Below, one piece after another: positions 34,419 to 42,877 of a stretch of 64,000 bases of DNA. The first letter of the stretch is position 1. Every line of letters starts with the position of its first letter. Made by a program: the position numbers and the translations under genes. The DNA is from Nitrospira sp. ST-bin5. Lineage in GTDB: Bacteria > Nitrospirota > Nitrospiria > Nitrospirales > Nitrospiraceae. The notes under the pieces were generated by a model, which was given only the letters and a program-made list of their open reading frames with translations, was not told the DNA's origin and did no database searches. Location of the stretch: positions 124,001-188,000 of the forward strand of contig MSXN01000001.1 of NCBI GenBank assembly GCA_002083555.1, read 5' to 3'.

Positions 34419-34853
34419 TTACCCTTCGATCATGATGCGTCTGGGTTTCGCCTCTTCCCGCTTGGGGAACGTCACGGTCAGGATCCCGTGTTTGTGCGTC
34501 GCCGACGCCTTCTCATGATCCACAAACGTCGGCAATCGGAATAACCGGGCGAACTGCCCGCCGGCGATCTCCCTCAGATGGTACGTGCCGCCCGGCGCTC
34601 GCTCCTCTGTACGCTCGCCCTTCACCGTCAAGACCTGGTTCTCTATCTCCAGCGAGATGTCCTTCGACTCCCACCCGGGTAACGCGATCTCCACATAGAA
34701 GCCGTTGCCATCCTCCCAGGCATTGCACGCAGGCGCCCAGGCCTGGCCCGACACGCCGAATGCGCGCAAGGCTTCGTCGAACATCCGGTCGATCTCGCGA
34801 TCAAATGAGCCGGCCCTGACCGGGGAAACGACAGTCGGTACATAACTGCTCAT
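34419..34853 (-). CDS. Hsp20/alpha-crystallin small heat-shock protein
   Basis: 144-aa ATP-independent chaperone that holds unfolded proteins. The alpha-crystallin domain spans about 43-135: ALPGWESKDISLEIENQVLTVKGER opens it, REIAGGQFARLFRLP follows, and HGILTVTFPKREE closes it. A short C-terminal tail ends in RRIMIEG, with the I-x-I-like anchor. Start at ATG 34853, with a strong GGAGGAGGGA six bases upstream. No CIRCE element is seen ahead of it. Confidence 0.93.
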   Translation of the reverse strand: MSSYVPTVVSPVRAGSFDREIDRMFDEALRAFGVSGQAWAPACNAWEDGNGFYVEIALPGWESKDISLEIENQVLTVKGERTEERAPGGTYHLREIAGGQFARLFRLPTFVDHEKASATHKHGILTVTFPKREEAKPRRIMIEG

Positions 34854-35331
34854 AGCTGTCCCTCCTCCTCTCCTCCGAGAGGTCATATGATGGGTTGATG
34901 TTGAGATGGAGCGGGAGTCAGGCTGAGGTCGATCCGGGGCAGTGTCTGCCGCCGCTACGCCCCCACTGTTGGCCTGCCGCCAATCCATCTGGTTTCGTAT
35001 CAGCAACAAGAGGCCAGATAATTTCACCCGGCGCAAAGTCAAGAGGGGGTTACGGTAGATCGGCCGGGATCGGCTGCGGGCCCAGAATCGAAAATATTCC
35101 GCGGGCTTCCCTTGCACATGCCCGTTCGATCACCGGACCAACCGGCTGATTCAAGACCTGGCACGAGCAAGAGGTCAGACACAACTCGCTCGCCGTCCGA
35201 TCTCCGCACAACCTCAAGGCCTACCCCGTACGGTGAATTCCGCGCGCACCATCAATAAATGACAAACTCCTTGGTGATCCTGCGACCTTCTCATACACTG
35301 GTTGCGACTCTAGGGAGGAATACCGACGACG
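34854..35331. other. Intergenic region between divergent hsp20 and M48 peptidase genes
   Basis: 478 bp without a convincing gene. On the minus strand TTGACT (35042-35037) stands 16 nt ahead of a poor -10 (TATCTG), a weak candidate promoter for hsp20. On the plus strand AGGGAGGAA lies shortly before the peptidase ATG. No CIRCE or clear sigma-32 pattern is seen. Confidence 0.35.
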
Positions 35332-37263
35332 ATGTCCGATACACAGTTCGAGCAATTGGTGCGCCGTCTCGAGGCGTACGCCCAGACACATCCGACACGA
35401 TACAAACTGAAGGTCGCCCTGGTCGCCGCGCTCGGCTACGCCTATGTGCTGGCCGCTCTCGGCCTGGCATTGGGCGTCGGGATCTGGCTGATTCTCTCCC
35501 TGAGAGAGGAACCCTCAAGCCATCTCAGTTCCGTCAAGCTGCTGTTCGGCCTTGGCGTGCTGGCGGCGATCATCCTGCGTGCCTTCTGGGTCCGCCTCAC
35601 CCCGCCGGCGGGTTATGAGGTCTATCGGGAAGACGCGCCGCGCCTCTTTCTTCTCATCGACAAGCTGACAACTGCGTTGGGCACACCGCCGTTTCACCAA
35701 GTGCTCATCGTCAACGACCTCAACGCCGCTGTCGCACAGCGGCCGCGCCTCGGCATCTTCGGCTGGTACCGGAACTACCTGCTGCTCGGCCTTCCGCTCA
35801 TGTTGGCCATGACGCCGGCCCAGTTCCGCGCCGTGCTCGCGCATGAGTTCGGCCATCTCGGCCGCTCTCACGGGCGTTTCTCCGGATGGATCTATCGCAC
35901 CCGCATGGTCTGGTCGCGCCTGCTGGAAGAGCTCCGCGCCCGCGATCATTGGGGGTCGGTGCTCTTCACCAAGTTCCTGGACCGGTATGCCCCATTCTTC
36001 AACGCCTACTCGTTCGTCCTGGCCCGCGCGCAGGAGTACGAAGCCGACCGTCAGGCGGCCCGGCTGGTCGGCCCGCACGCGATGAAAGACGCCCTGGCAT
36101 CACTCCAAATCATCGCGCGTCTGATGGACGAACTCTATTGGCCCATGTTGAATCGCAGGACCATTACGAATCCCACACCGCCCGCCTCGCATCTCGATGA
36201 ACTCATCACCGTGTTACAGCGCGTGACTCCTCACGACTCCATTCAGAAGTGGCTGCACGAGGCGATGCAGCAAACCACCAACTATGCCGATACGCATCCG
36301 GCCTTGGCCGATCGACTGGCCGCGCTGGATCACCTTCCTGAGAAACCCAATGCGCCGGAACCGCCGGCCGACTTTCCCCACTTGCGTCACCCTCATGAGA
36401 CCACTGCCGCGAATTATTACCTGGACGCACACGCGACCACCACGCGCGCAGCCCTCGACCGCAGCTGGGCGGAATCTATGGCAGAGGAGTGGCAACAGAA
36501 GCACGAAGAAATGGCGGCTGCACGGGCACGCTGCCAGGCCCTAAGCGACAAATCCGCGACCGTCGGGCTCTCCATCGACGAGTTGTGGGAATATGCGTGT
36601 CAAATGGAAGCGCTCGAAAGCGACCGGGCAGCGCTGCCGTTGCTGCAGCAATTACTCATGAAGGCACCGAATCACGCGGCTGCGAACTTAGCGGTAGGCC
36701 GCCTTCTAGTAGCGCAGGACGATCAAACCGGATTGCAGTATCTGGAGAAAGCTCTGGCAGCAGACCGCGACGCAGTGATTCCCGCCTGCCAACTGGCATC
36801 CAGTTTCCTGGAGCGTCGGGGCAACCACAAAGAGTCCATGCGCTACCGCGTCAAGGCGCAGCGGCAACGGCAGCAGCTCCTTGATGCCGAAACTGAATGC
36901 AGCACCATCAAGCCCGGAGACTCGTTCGAACCGCACGGACTGTCGAATGCGATCATCGAAACCATCGCCCGGCAGCTGGCATCGAGACCCGGTATCCAGG
37001 CGGCCTACCTGGTCCGCAAGAAGGTCCGGGTGCCCGCCAACGTGCCCTGCTATGCGTTGGTCATCATTCCACACCGCGCCTGGTACGAGTTGGATGCGGA
37101 AGCCAGTAACCGGACGCTCCTGGACACGCTCGGCACGATACTGACGCTCCCGGCACACACCTCTATCCTTGTCGCCGATCAGTTGATGAAACATCGGTGG
37201 ATCAACACCCTCAAAGCCATCCCGCAATCCGCCGTCCTGCGCGCCCACACCACCGCGTCGTAG
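35332..37263 (+). CDS. M48 family zinc metallopeptidase with TPR region
   Basis: 643-aa membrane protein. Two hydrophobic segments (about 29-55 and 68-86) precede the peptidase domain. The zinc motif is HEFGH (171-175) and the third ligand lies in EYEADRQAA (about 230-240), as in HtpX/Ste24-like M48 peptidases. The C-terminal half (about 390-500) is helical and TPR-like (ALPLLQQLLMKAPNHAAANLAVGRLL, then LQYLEKALAADRD), followed by a last domain of unknown kind. It probably takes part in membrane-protein quality control, which would fit the nearby Hsp20, but this is inference. Confidence 0.88.
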   Translation: MSDTQFEQLVRRLEAYAQTHPTRYKLKVALVAALGYAYVLAALGLALGVGIWLILSLREEPSSHLSSVKLLFGLGVLAAIILRAFWVRLTPPAGYEVYREDAPRLFLLIDKLTTALGTPPFHQVLIVNDLNAAVAQRPRLGIFGWYRNYLLLGLPLMLAMTPAQFRAVLAHEFGHLGRSHGRFSGWIYRTRMVWSRLLEELRARDHWGSVLFTKFLDRYAPFFNAYSFVLARAQEYEADRQAARLVGPHAMKDALASLQIIARLMDELYWPMLNRRTITNPTPPASHLDELITVLQRVTPHDSIQKWLHEAMQQTTNYADTHPALADRLAALDHLPEKPNAPEPPADFPHLRHPHETTAANYYLDAHATTTRAALDRSWAESMAEEWQQKHEEMAAARARCQALSDKSATVGLSIDELWEYACQMEALESDRAALPLLQQLLMKAPNHAAANLAVGRLLVAQDDQTGLQYLEKALAADRDAVIPACQLASSFLERRGNHKESMRYRVKAQRQRQQLLDAETECSTIKPGDSFEPHGLSNAIIETIARQLASRPGIQAAYLVRKKVRVPANVPCYALVIIPHRAWYELDAEASNRTLLDTLGTILTLPAHTSILVADQLMKHRWINTLKAIPQSAVLRAHTTAS

Positions 37264-37508
37264 CCTCACGCCGACACTGGCCTCTTCCCCCTCGAAAGGT
37301 GGAGGAAATTCCTGCTGCAGGACGCTGTTTTGCCGCCCTTTTCCTGCTGTCGTCCGCCCGACGTCGCGGAGAAATCCCCCGGCACTCGGCACGATCCCTC
37401 AAAACACCTGCAAACTGACCTATCCGGCCGGTCACACTTCGGAATAGCTCGCTGGTCTCCGCCTTGCACTGAAACCAGTACCGGCTTTGCACTGAAAGGA
37501 GTCCGACG

Positions 37509-37658
37509 ATGACGTTCCTCATGGTTCTCATGCTGGCCACATTGCTTCCCTTTCCGATTGTGGTCGGTGCGCTGGCGCTGGAAGAACGCCGGGCTGATCG
37601 CCGACCTTCCTCTCATCTCCGCCGATCAACGCGGAGTCAGCCGGCATCGGATTATTGA
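37509..37658 (+). CDS. Very small membrane protein
   Basis: 49-aa frame: a hydrophobic N-terminal helix (MTFLMVLMLATLLPFPIVVG) and a basic tail with EERRADRRPSSHLRR. An ideal AAAGGAG seven bases before ATG 37509 supports translation. It ends 23 bp before the broken PilZ gene. Function unknown; it could act as a signal-anchor peptide or a leader. Confidence 0.5.
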   Translation: MTFLMVLMLATLLPFPIVVGALALEERRADRRPSSHLRRSTRSQPASDY

Positions 37659-37681
37659 TCGATCAAGAAGAGAGGCCGCCC

Positions 37682-38005
37682 ATGTCCGACCCACGACACC
37701 ACGATCGCATTCCCATCAACCGGCGCGGATTCTTGCGCCGCAACGGAGCCACCAGCCTCTGCACCCTCGTGGATCTCACCGCGCAGGGACTCCAGATATC
37801 CGCCGATCTACCTCTACTGGTCGGAGACCGGGTGGAGATCGAGTGTCAGCTTGAACCCGAGAGCCAGATTCACTGCGTTCTCAAGCTGACCCATGCAGCA
37901 GGCTGACAAGGCGGTGGCCGCCTCGTCGACATTACGCCCGAACATCATCGGCGCTTGATGGATTTTCTGGGTCGGCAAAGCGTGACCACCCACAACAGCC
38001 ACTAA
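37682..38005 (+). pseudogene. PilZ domain gene interrupted by an in-frame TGA
   Basis: From ATG 37682 the frame encodes the first part of a PilZ domain (SDPRHHDRIPINRRGFL, then VDLTAQGLQISADLPLL). It meets TGA at 37904-37906 after 74 codons. The same frame then continues for 32 codons with sense that still looks PilZ-like (GGRLVDITPEHHRRL) to TAA at 38003-38005. No frame change is needed. The full form would be about 106 aa, a normal PilZ length. A nonsense mutation or sequencing error is most likely. Confidence 0.7.
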
Positions 38006-38038
38006 CCGCGCCGATTTCCCCCTGCTGGCATTTGTAGC

Positions 38039-38052
38039 CCCTCCTAGGAGGG
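38039..38052. promoter_or_regulatory. Perfect 14-bp palindrome upstream of the third PilZ gene
   Basis: CCCTCCTAGGAGGG is fully self-complementary and lies 41 bp ahead of ATG 38094. It might be an operator or part of a transcript hairpin; nothing more can be read from it. Confidence 0.3.
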
Positions 38053-38093
38053 ATACTTTTGCCATCTCTCTTCACGCTACACTGCCACCTGCC

Positions 38094-38453
38094 ATGGAAC
38101 AGACGAAACCCTATCAGCGCGCGCACTACCGCTTGCCCCTACCGACGGCCTACCCTGTGATGTTTGCCGGCACCTCCGCGATCGGCGAGGGTACGCTCAC
38201 GAATCTGTCGGTGCTCGGCTGCACGATCGAATGTACGACGATTCTGCCCCAGACAACGAACCTGTTACTCCGGCTGATTCTGCCGGATCAGAAGGACTCG
38301 CTTCCGATTGAAGAAGCCGAAGTACGGTGGATCGATGCGCAGCGGATCGGAGTGCGGTTCAGCAAGGTGGAGCGTGCGGCCAATCTGCGGCTCCATGGAT
38401 TTGTGTGGGACCGGATGCTCGAACGAATGCAGGCCATCAAGCAGCAGCGCTAA
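38094..38453 (+). CDS. PilZ domain protein
   Basis: 119-aa single-domain protein. The arginine region is RAHYRLPLP (about 9-17) and the second motif is NLSVLGCTIEC (about 38-48), a (D/N)xSxxG variant. The later AEVRWIDAQRIGVRFSKV is typical of the PilZ barrel's end. C-di-GMP binding is plausible but the first motif is less canonical than in the gene at 33317. It is convergent with the glycan-locus membrane protein, 94 bp away. Confidence 0.82.
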   Translation: MEQTKPYQRAHYRLPLPTAYPVMFAGTSAIGEGTLTNLSVLGCTIECTTILPQTTNLLLRLILPDQKDSLPIEEAEVRWIDAQRIGVRFSKVERAANLRLHGFVWDRMLERMQAIKQQR

Positions 38454-38547
38454 ATACGATTGGGGTTCGTCATCCTCCTGGTTGCAGTGGACCGGCAGAT
38501 CGTACGTTCACAACCCTTGCATAGATCTTCGCTACACCGGCAGCATG

Positions 38548-40107
38548 TCAAAACCGCATGGTAACCTTCTGCCACGCCTGCTCTAGAAGTTGTGCGCCAA
38601 ACAGGGCCGGAGGACTTTCCCGCCAGTACCACACCCGTTCGGGATACGTATCGAAGTCGAGCAGGGTTGACCCCCAATCGCCGGAATAGGCAAACCCAAT
38701 GGCGTGCATCCCGATTGAAACGCCCGTCAACCCTGCCACCATATATTTCAACCAGCGTCTCTGATGCATGTGCTCCAGGACGGGAACCATCAAGAAACAG
38801 AGAAACGGGGTGCTGTCCGCCAAAAGCCTCGGACCATACCCATGTCCTCCCCACCAGCTCCCAAGCGTCGCGACCGGAACAATCAATAACAGCGGCGCCA
38901 CGCTGAGATATCTTAAAAATACCTGTCCCGGCTTTCTCCACGCCACCGCCATCCCGGCCAGCGAACAGAGAAAGATGGGGGAGTAGATGAACAGCCCACG
39001 CGCCGGGGAAAACAGCACGCCCGCAAGCCCTTCGAGGAAAGGTGTATTGAACCAGGAAAGATGCCGCCCCACGAGGGAAGCCGGAGTGACAACGGTCGCA
39101 CCGAATCCGGTCCGGACTGGCGACCCGAAATACGCGTCGTTGTACCAGAGAAACAACAGCAGCGGAGGCACACCCGCAAGCAAGAACCCAGCGCATTGCT
39201 CCCGATGCTTATGGAGCACATAGAGTGCAATCGGAAGCGCCATGACGAGATTCAACGGGCGACAGATCACCGCCCAGCCAAGCGCCAGTCCGGCCCATGC
39301 AATAAATGCCGGCGTCTCCCTGCCCCTTATCAGACAGTACAGCGTCAGCGAGAAAAACAGCTGACTCGGGCCGTGTTGCCACGAGGCTTGACTCATAAGA
39401 CTCAAGCTGCTCGTTCCAAACGCATAGACGAAGGCTATGAACCACGCCACGCGCGGCGTCGTAACGCGCCGTAACCCGACAAATAACGTAAGCACCGACA
39501 GCGCGACCATAAGCATGCCCGCCCGCTTTTCCAAATCGAACAACATCTCAGCGGCGAGCCTCGTCCCCACTTTGAGAACGGGAGCAACATATACCGGCAC
39601 AGACAGGACGGCTCCCCATGGAGGATAAGTCGATATCAGATGTCCGTTGATGACCCGCACAAAGTATTGTTCGTCGTACTGCTCGATGGTGGAAGCATAC
39701 TCATCGAGATAAAAATCATGGTCCGTGAGGATGCTGACCGGAAGAAAGCGCGCAGGCAAGGTATCGGCCATTTCGAAGGTATGCCCGTTAGCGTAATAGA
39801 CGGTCAACGCCCCGATGAACAGCAGGAGCGCAGACTGGAACCCTTCCATCAACGACCTGGCGCCACGCCTCTCTTCCATCCATGCCTTACCCAAGGAGAG
39901 CGCCAGGCAGAGGCCCAACCAGTTTCTCAGGGAAAAGGCGTGCAGATGAACAGGACCGACTTCAATGTCATACCCCCCCTGAACAAAAAACAAGACGAGG
40001 ACGTTCGCGCACACCAAAATCCAAAGTCCTGTGATCAAGGCCTCGAAACGAGAAGACGCCTTGGTGTCAGCCGGAGCAACCAACTGCAGTACTTGACGAA
40101 ACGTCAC
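38548..40107 (-). CDS. Polytopic membrane protein, GT-C glycosyltransferase-like (GT39-type)
   Basis: 519-aa protein with about eleven hydrophobic segments and a large loop after the third (about 112-185) with acidic residues, including YLDEYASTIEQYDEQYF. That loop could serve as the acidic catalytic region of lipid-phosphosugar-using GT-C enzymes such as PMT/ArnT. It could also be an O-antigen polymerase-like protein; sequence alone does not decide. The GTG start has GAGGGGGAA just upstream. It is the last gene of the minus-strand glycan locus. Confidence 0.6.
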   Translation of the reverse strand: MTFRQVLQLVAPADTKASSRFEALITGLWILVCANVLVLFFVQGGYDIEVGPVHLHAFSLRNWLGLCLALSLGKAWMEERRGARSLMEGFQSALLLFIGALTVYYANGHTFEMADTLPARFLPVSILTDHDFYLDEYASTIEQYDEQYFVRVINGHLISTYPPWGAVLSVPVYVAPVLKVGTRLAAEMLFDLEKRAGMLMVALSVLTLFVGLRRVTTPRVAWFIAFVYAFGTSSLSLMSQASWQHGPSQLFFSLTLYCLIRGRETPAFIAWAGLALGWAVICRPLNLVMALPIALYVLHKHREQCAGFLLAGVPPLLLFLWYNDAYFGSPVRTGFGATVVTPASLVGRHLSWFNTPFLEGLAGVLFSPARGLFIYSPIFLCSLAGMAVAWRKPGQVFLRYLSVAPLLLIVPVATLGSWWGGHGYGPRLLADSTPFLCFLMVPVLEHMHQRRWLKYMVAGLTGVSIGMHAIGFAYSGDWGSTLLDFDTYPERVWYWRESPPALFGAQLLEQAWQKVTMRF

Positions 40108-40165
40108 TGTTCCCCCTCTTCCAGATTCATGTGGCCTTCAACCTTTAAGCAGATGCCGCGTCAAT

Positions 40166-40933
40166 TCAGTTCCGCGCAGCGGTCACGCAGCTGACAGTCC
40201 ACCGTCTCCACTCTTGAGGAATTAGCCAGATGCCTACGAACACAATTCCATCGAGGATTCCGGGAGTCCCATATCGGAACGCCTCCTTCAGTAGCGGCCA
40301 AAACGCCGATCGGTCCCCTTGCTCAATCGCGTTGGCGCTGACCCAGGTCAACAGAAATGACACGTAGGCTCGTGAGGTCACGAGATGACGGTTCTGCTGT
40401 ATCCACGAAAACGAAAACCGCCAGTCCTTGCGGCTGCTGATTGTCTGGAGCTCCCGTTCTCTGTGCCAAATAGCGAGTGGCTCATGGGCGGCCGCAAACA
40501 GGACCGCGGTGTCAGCACGAACAGCGGCCCGGAGGAGCCAGTCGATGTCGTCATGCCTTCGCGACTCGGCTCGAAACGGGACTTTCTGCAGCAACTCTTT
40601 GGCCGTAAAAATCGTGGAGGTCTGCACAAGCCCTTCTCCTCCGAACAGACGTGTGCGGTGAAACAGATAATCACTCATGGGCTCACCGGGTGTCGGCAAT
40701 CTGCGGGGCACCACGACATCGGTCGTTTCGCTCCGCTTGATGAGCCGACAGGACACAATGGCATGTTCCGCGACGGATTGCTGCGCGGCTTGCAGCTGAA
40801 CCTGCAACTTGCCCGGCATCCATTCATCGTCGTCGTCGAGAAATGCGATCCATCGGCCTCGAGCGGCTTCGACGCCCTGGTTGCGAGCCGCTGCAGATCC
40901 CAGATTGCGAGACACAGGTCCGGCTACAAACAT
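40166..40933 (-). pseudogene. N-terminally truncated GT2 glycosyltransferase
   Basis: From ATG 40933 the product opens at MFVAGPVSRNLGSAAARNQG, which aligns with the middle of a GT2 domain, just before its DXD-type motif (IAFLDDDDEW). The rest continues through RRHDDIDWLLRA to a normal C-terminus. The first 80 or so residues (usual VVIPTYN and VVDDGS nucleotide-binding strands) are missing. The open frame reaches back to 41005 but only through bases that encode the neighbour's end. It is probably inactive. Confidence 0.7.
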
Positions 40934-40955
40934 AGCAGCGTATGTGCGATCACGA

Positions 40956-41957
40956 TCATGCCTCCACCTCGGCCGAGCGGTCGTGTTTCGTGAGGTATCG
41001 CTCACGGTGGAACTCCATATCGGACAATCTTTTCATGGCATTGCCGCCCCCACAGGCATACCCGATCATCTCACCAGTGCCATCTGCGACCAGCCCCGCA
41101 AACAGCAAGGGCAACACTCGGGGCAACAGATGCCTCGCCCGGCCAGGTCGGCGCAGTTCACCCACGATCCGACGAAACCGGACGAACGGGATGAGGGGCG
41201 CGCTGAAGGCATACAGCAGCCGTCGCACTGGCGACCAGGTTCTCGCACGGGAGGCCGCAAACAGCCGACCGCCGTCTACACGTAACGGAATCCAAGAGAA
41301 AGGGGCCGAAAAATTCTGGTGATAGGTCTTCGCCGCCGGCTCGAGATACAATTGGTACCCCTTCGCCTGTAGATCCCATTGGAGGATACTTTCGGCCTCC
41401 AGCATCGCTTCCAGACGATCGCCATACTCCAGGAGCACATCCCGTTTATACGTTCCGTTATGCCCGGGCAAATGCTCTCTCACCCCTGCGGAAACCGGTT
41501 CCATCCATTCGGCATACTCGATAATCAGATTGGTCCAGCTGACAAGGCTGTTGGGATTGGCATTGGCCATCATGGGGCCGACCGCAGCCCAGGGTTTCCG
41601 ATGCGCCTGGATGAGGGCTTCGGCCCATCCCTTGGCAGGAAAGGAGTGGTCTTCCACAAAAGCGACCACCGGCGCGGTGGCGCGCCGGACGCCGGCCGCA
41701 CGAGCCCGGGCGGTCGACGTCATGTCGCCAATTTCGACGATGTGGATCCCGCAGAAGCTATCGAGCTCTGTATGATCGATGTTCGCGGCTTGCGCAGAAG
41801 GAACCACCAGCACAATTTCCAATTGATGACTGGCGCCCTGGGCCCGAAGCCGGCGAATCGTTTTCCTGACAGTGCTGTAGGAGTCAGGGGAGATCACAAT
41901 GACCGACATCGCAGGAACCTGTTGAACGACCATGCTGAACTCCTCTCGTTGTTTCAC
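40956..41957 (-). CDS. GT2 glycosyltransferase with EDH in place of DXD
   Basis: 333-aa cytosolic or membrane-associated sugar transferase. The GT-A fold opens with MSVIVISPDSYSTVRKTI. The metal site is VAFVEDHSFP (about 119-128) rather than DXD. GHNGTYKRDVLLEYG and WDLQAKGY follow, the usual acceptor half. A hydrophobic C-terminal section ends in DGTGEMIGYACGGG. It is related in layout to the product of 45014-45976. Its start overlaps the upstream GT2 stop by 4 nt (ATGA), and its own stop overlaps an ATG by 4 nt. Confidence 0.8.
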   Translation of the reverse strand: MKQREEFSMVVQQVPAMSVIVISPDSYSTVRKTIRRLRAQGASHQLEIVLVVPSAQAANIDHTELDSFCGIHIVEIGDMTSTARARAAGVRRATAPVVAFVEDHSFPAKGWAEALIQAHRKPWAAVGPMMANANPNSLVSWTNLIIEYAEWMEPVSAGVREHLPGHNGTYKRDVLLEYGDRLEAMLEAESILQWDLQAKGYQLYLEPAAKTYHQNFSAPFSWIPLRVDGGRLFAASRARTWSPVRRLLYAFSAPLIPFVRFRRIVGELRRPGRARHLLPRVLPLLFAGLVADGTGEMIGYACGGGNAMKRLSDMEFHRERYLTKHDRSAEVEA

Positions 41958-42856
41958 TTAATCGCCGCCGTACCTTTTATACGCATCCAGAAAAATCCCG
42001 CCGCGTTGGCAACTTGCGTCACCATGAGGAGCAGCATCAAGAGCGGCGCCTGTACTCCCGGTGCGCTGACAAACGGGTAGCGAAGCATATTGACATAAAA
42101 CGTGAGCGGCTCAACCTTGACTCGGTCCTGGCGTCGTCTGGCGCGGACTCGATGAAAGCAGAACGCGCCCTGTCCATAGTGAAAGTGTTGCCACAGAAAG
42201 GTTCGAAACGTCAGCGCGTGGGCATGGTAGACCACAGCCTCTGCGGCGTAGATCATTCGCTGTCCGAGATGCAGCCAGCGATCGCACAGCTCACGATCCT
42301 CCGCGGCAGCCCGTGGGTACGTCACATCAAATCCTCCGGCGGCACGAAACGGCTTGGTCGGGAACGCCAGATTGCTCGAGGGGAAAAACCGCGCCTGGTT
42401 GGGGATGGCGTTGTAGAACGAAAGGAGATAGGAGATCAGGAGTTGGCTGGTCGTGGAGTAAACGTTTCCCGTCAACGCGTTGATCGTTCGCCCCCCAACC
42501 ACACAATCCGGAGACGCAACACAGTGCCTTCCCAAGGCTTTGAGCCAATCCGAAGCCGGCGCGCAGTCGTCGTCCGTAAAGGCGAGAACCTCTCCTAAGG
42601 CCTCACTGGCTCCTCTATTGCGGGCCGCCGCCGGTCCCCTGTTCTCCTGCTGCAACAGCGTGAGCGTGAGCACTCCGTGAAAGCGAGCGACAATCCCGTC
42701 CAACGGCTCCACTCCACCGTCATCCACCACGATCACTTCAAAGCGGTCGCGCGGATAGTCGAGGCGAGCACAGGCCTGTAAACAGACGGCAAGCTGCTCC
42801 GGCCGGTTATAGGTCGGGATGACGATTGAAAAGCTTGGGACATCAGTCATCGGCAT
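41954..42856 (-). CDS. GT2 glycosyltransferase
   Basis: 300-aa classical GT-A enzyme: FSIVIPTYNRPEQLAVCL, VIVVDDGGVEPL, ENRGPAAARNRGA, and DXD as FTDDDCAP (about 93-100). The acceptor side carries GGFDVTYPRAAAEDRELCDRWL, with the ED catalytic pair. A hydrophobic segment lies near the C-terminus (about 265-295). Transfers an unknown activated sugar onto the growing glycan. It is followed directly by the EDH-type enzyme in a coupled pair. Confidence 0.88.
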   Translation of the reverse strand: MPMTDVPSFSIVIPTYNRPEQLAVCLQACARLDYPRDRFEVIVVDDGGVEPLDGIVARFHGVLTLTLLQQENRGPAAARNRGASEALGEVLAFTDDDCAPASDWLKALGRHCVASPDCVVGGRTINALTGNVYSTTSQLLISYLLSFYNAIPNQARFFPSSNLAFPTKPFRAAGGFDVTYPRAAAEDRELCDRWLHLGQRMIYAAEAVVYHAHALTFRTFLWQHFHYGQGAFCFHRVRARRRQDRVKVEPLTFYVNMLRYPFVSAPGVQAPLLMLLLMVTQVANAAGFFWMRIKGTAAIK

Positions 42857-42877
42857 GGCATCTCAGACACGCTTGGC

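Noticed and set aside
37904..37906. TGA read as selenocysteine in the PilZ gene
   Set aside because: PilZ proteins do not use selenocysteine, no SECIS-like hairpin is evident next to the codon, and a point mutation is simpler.
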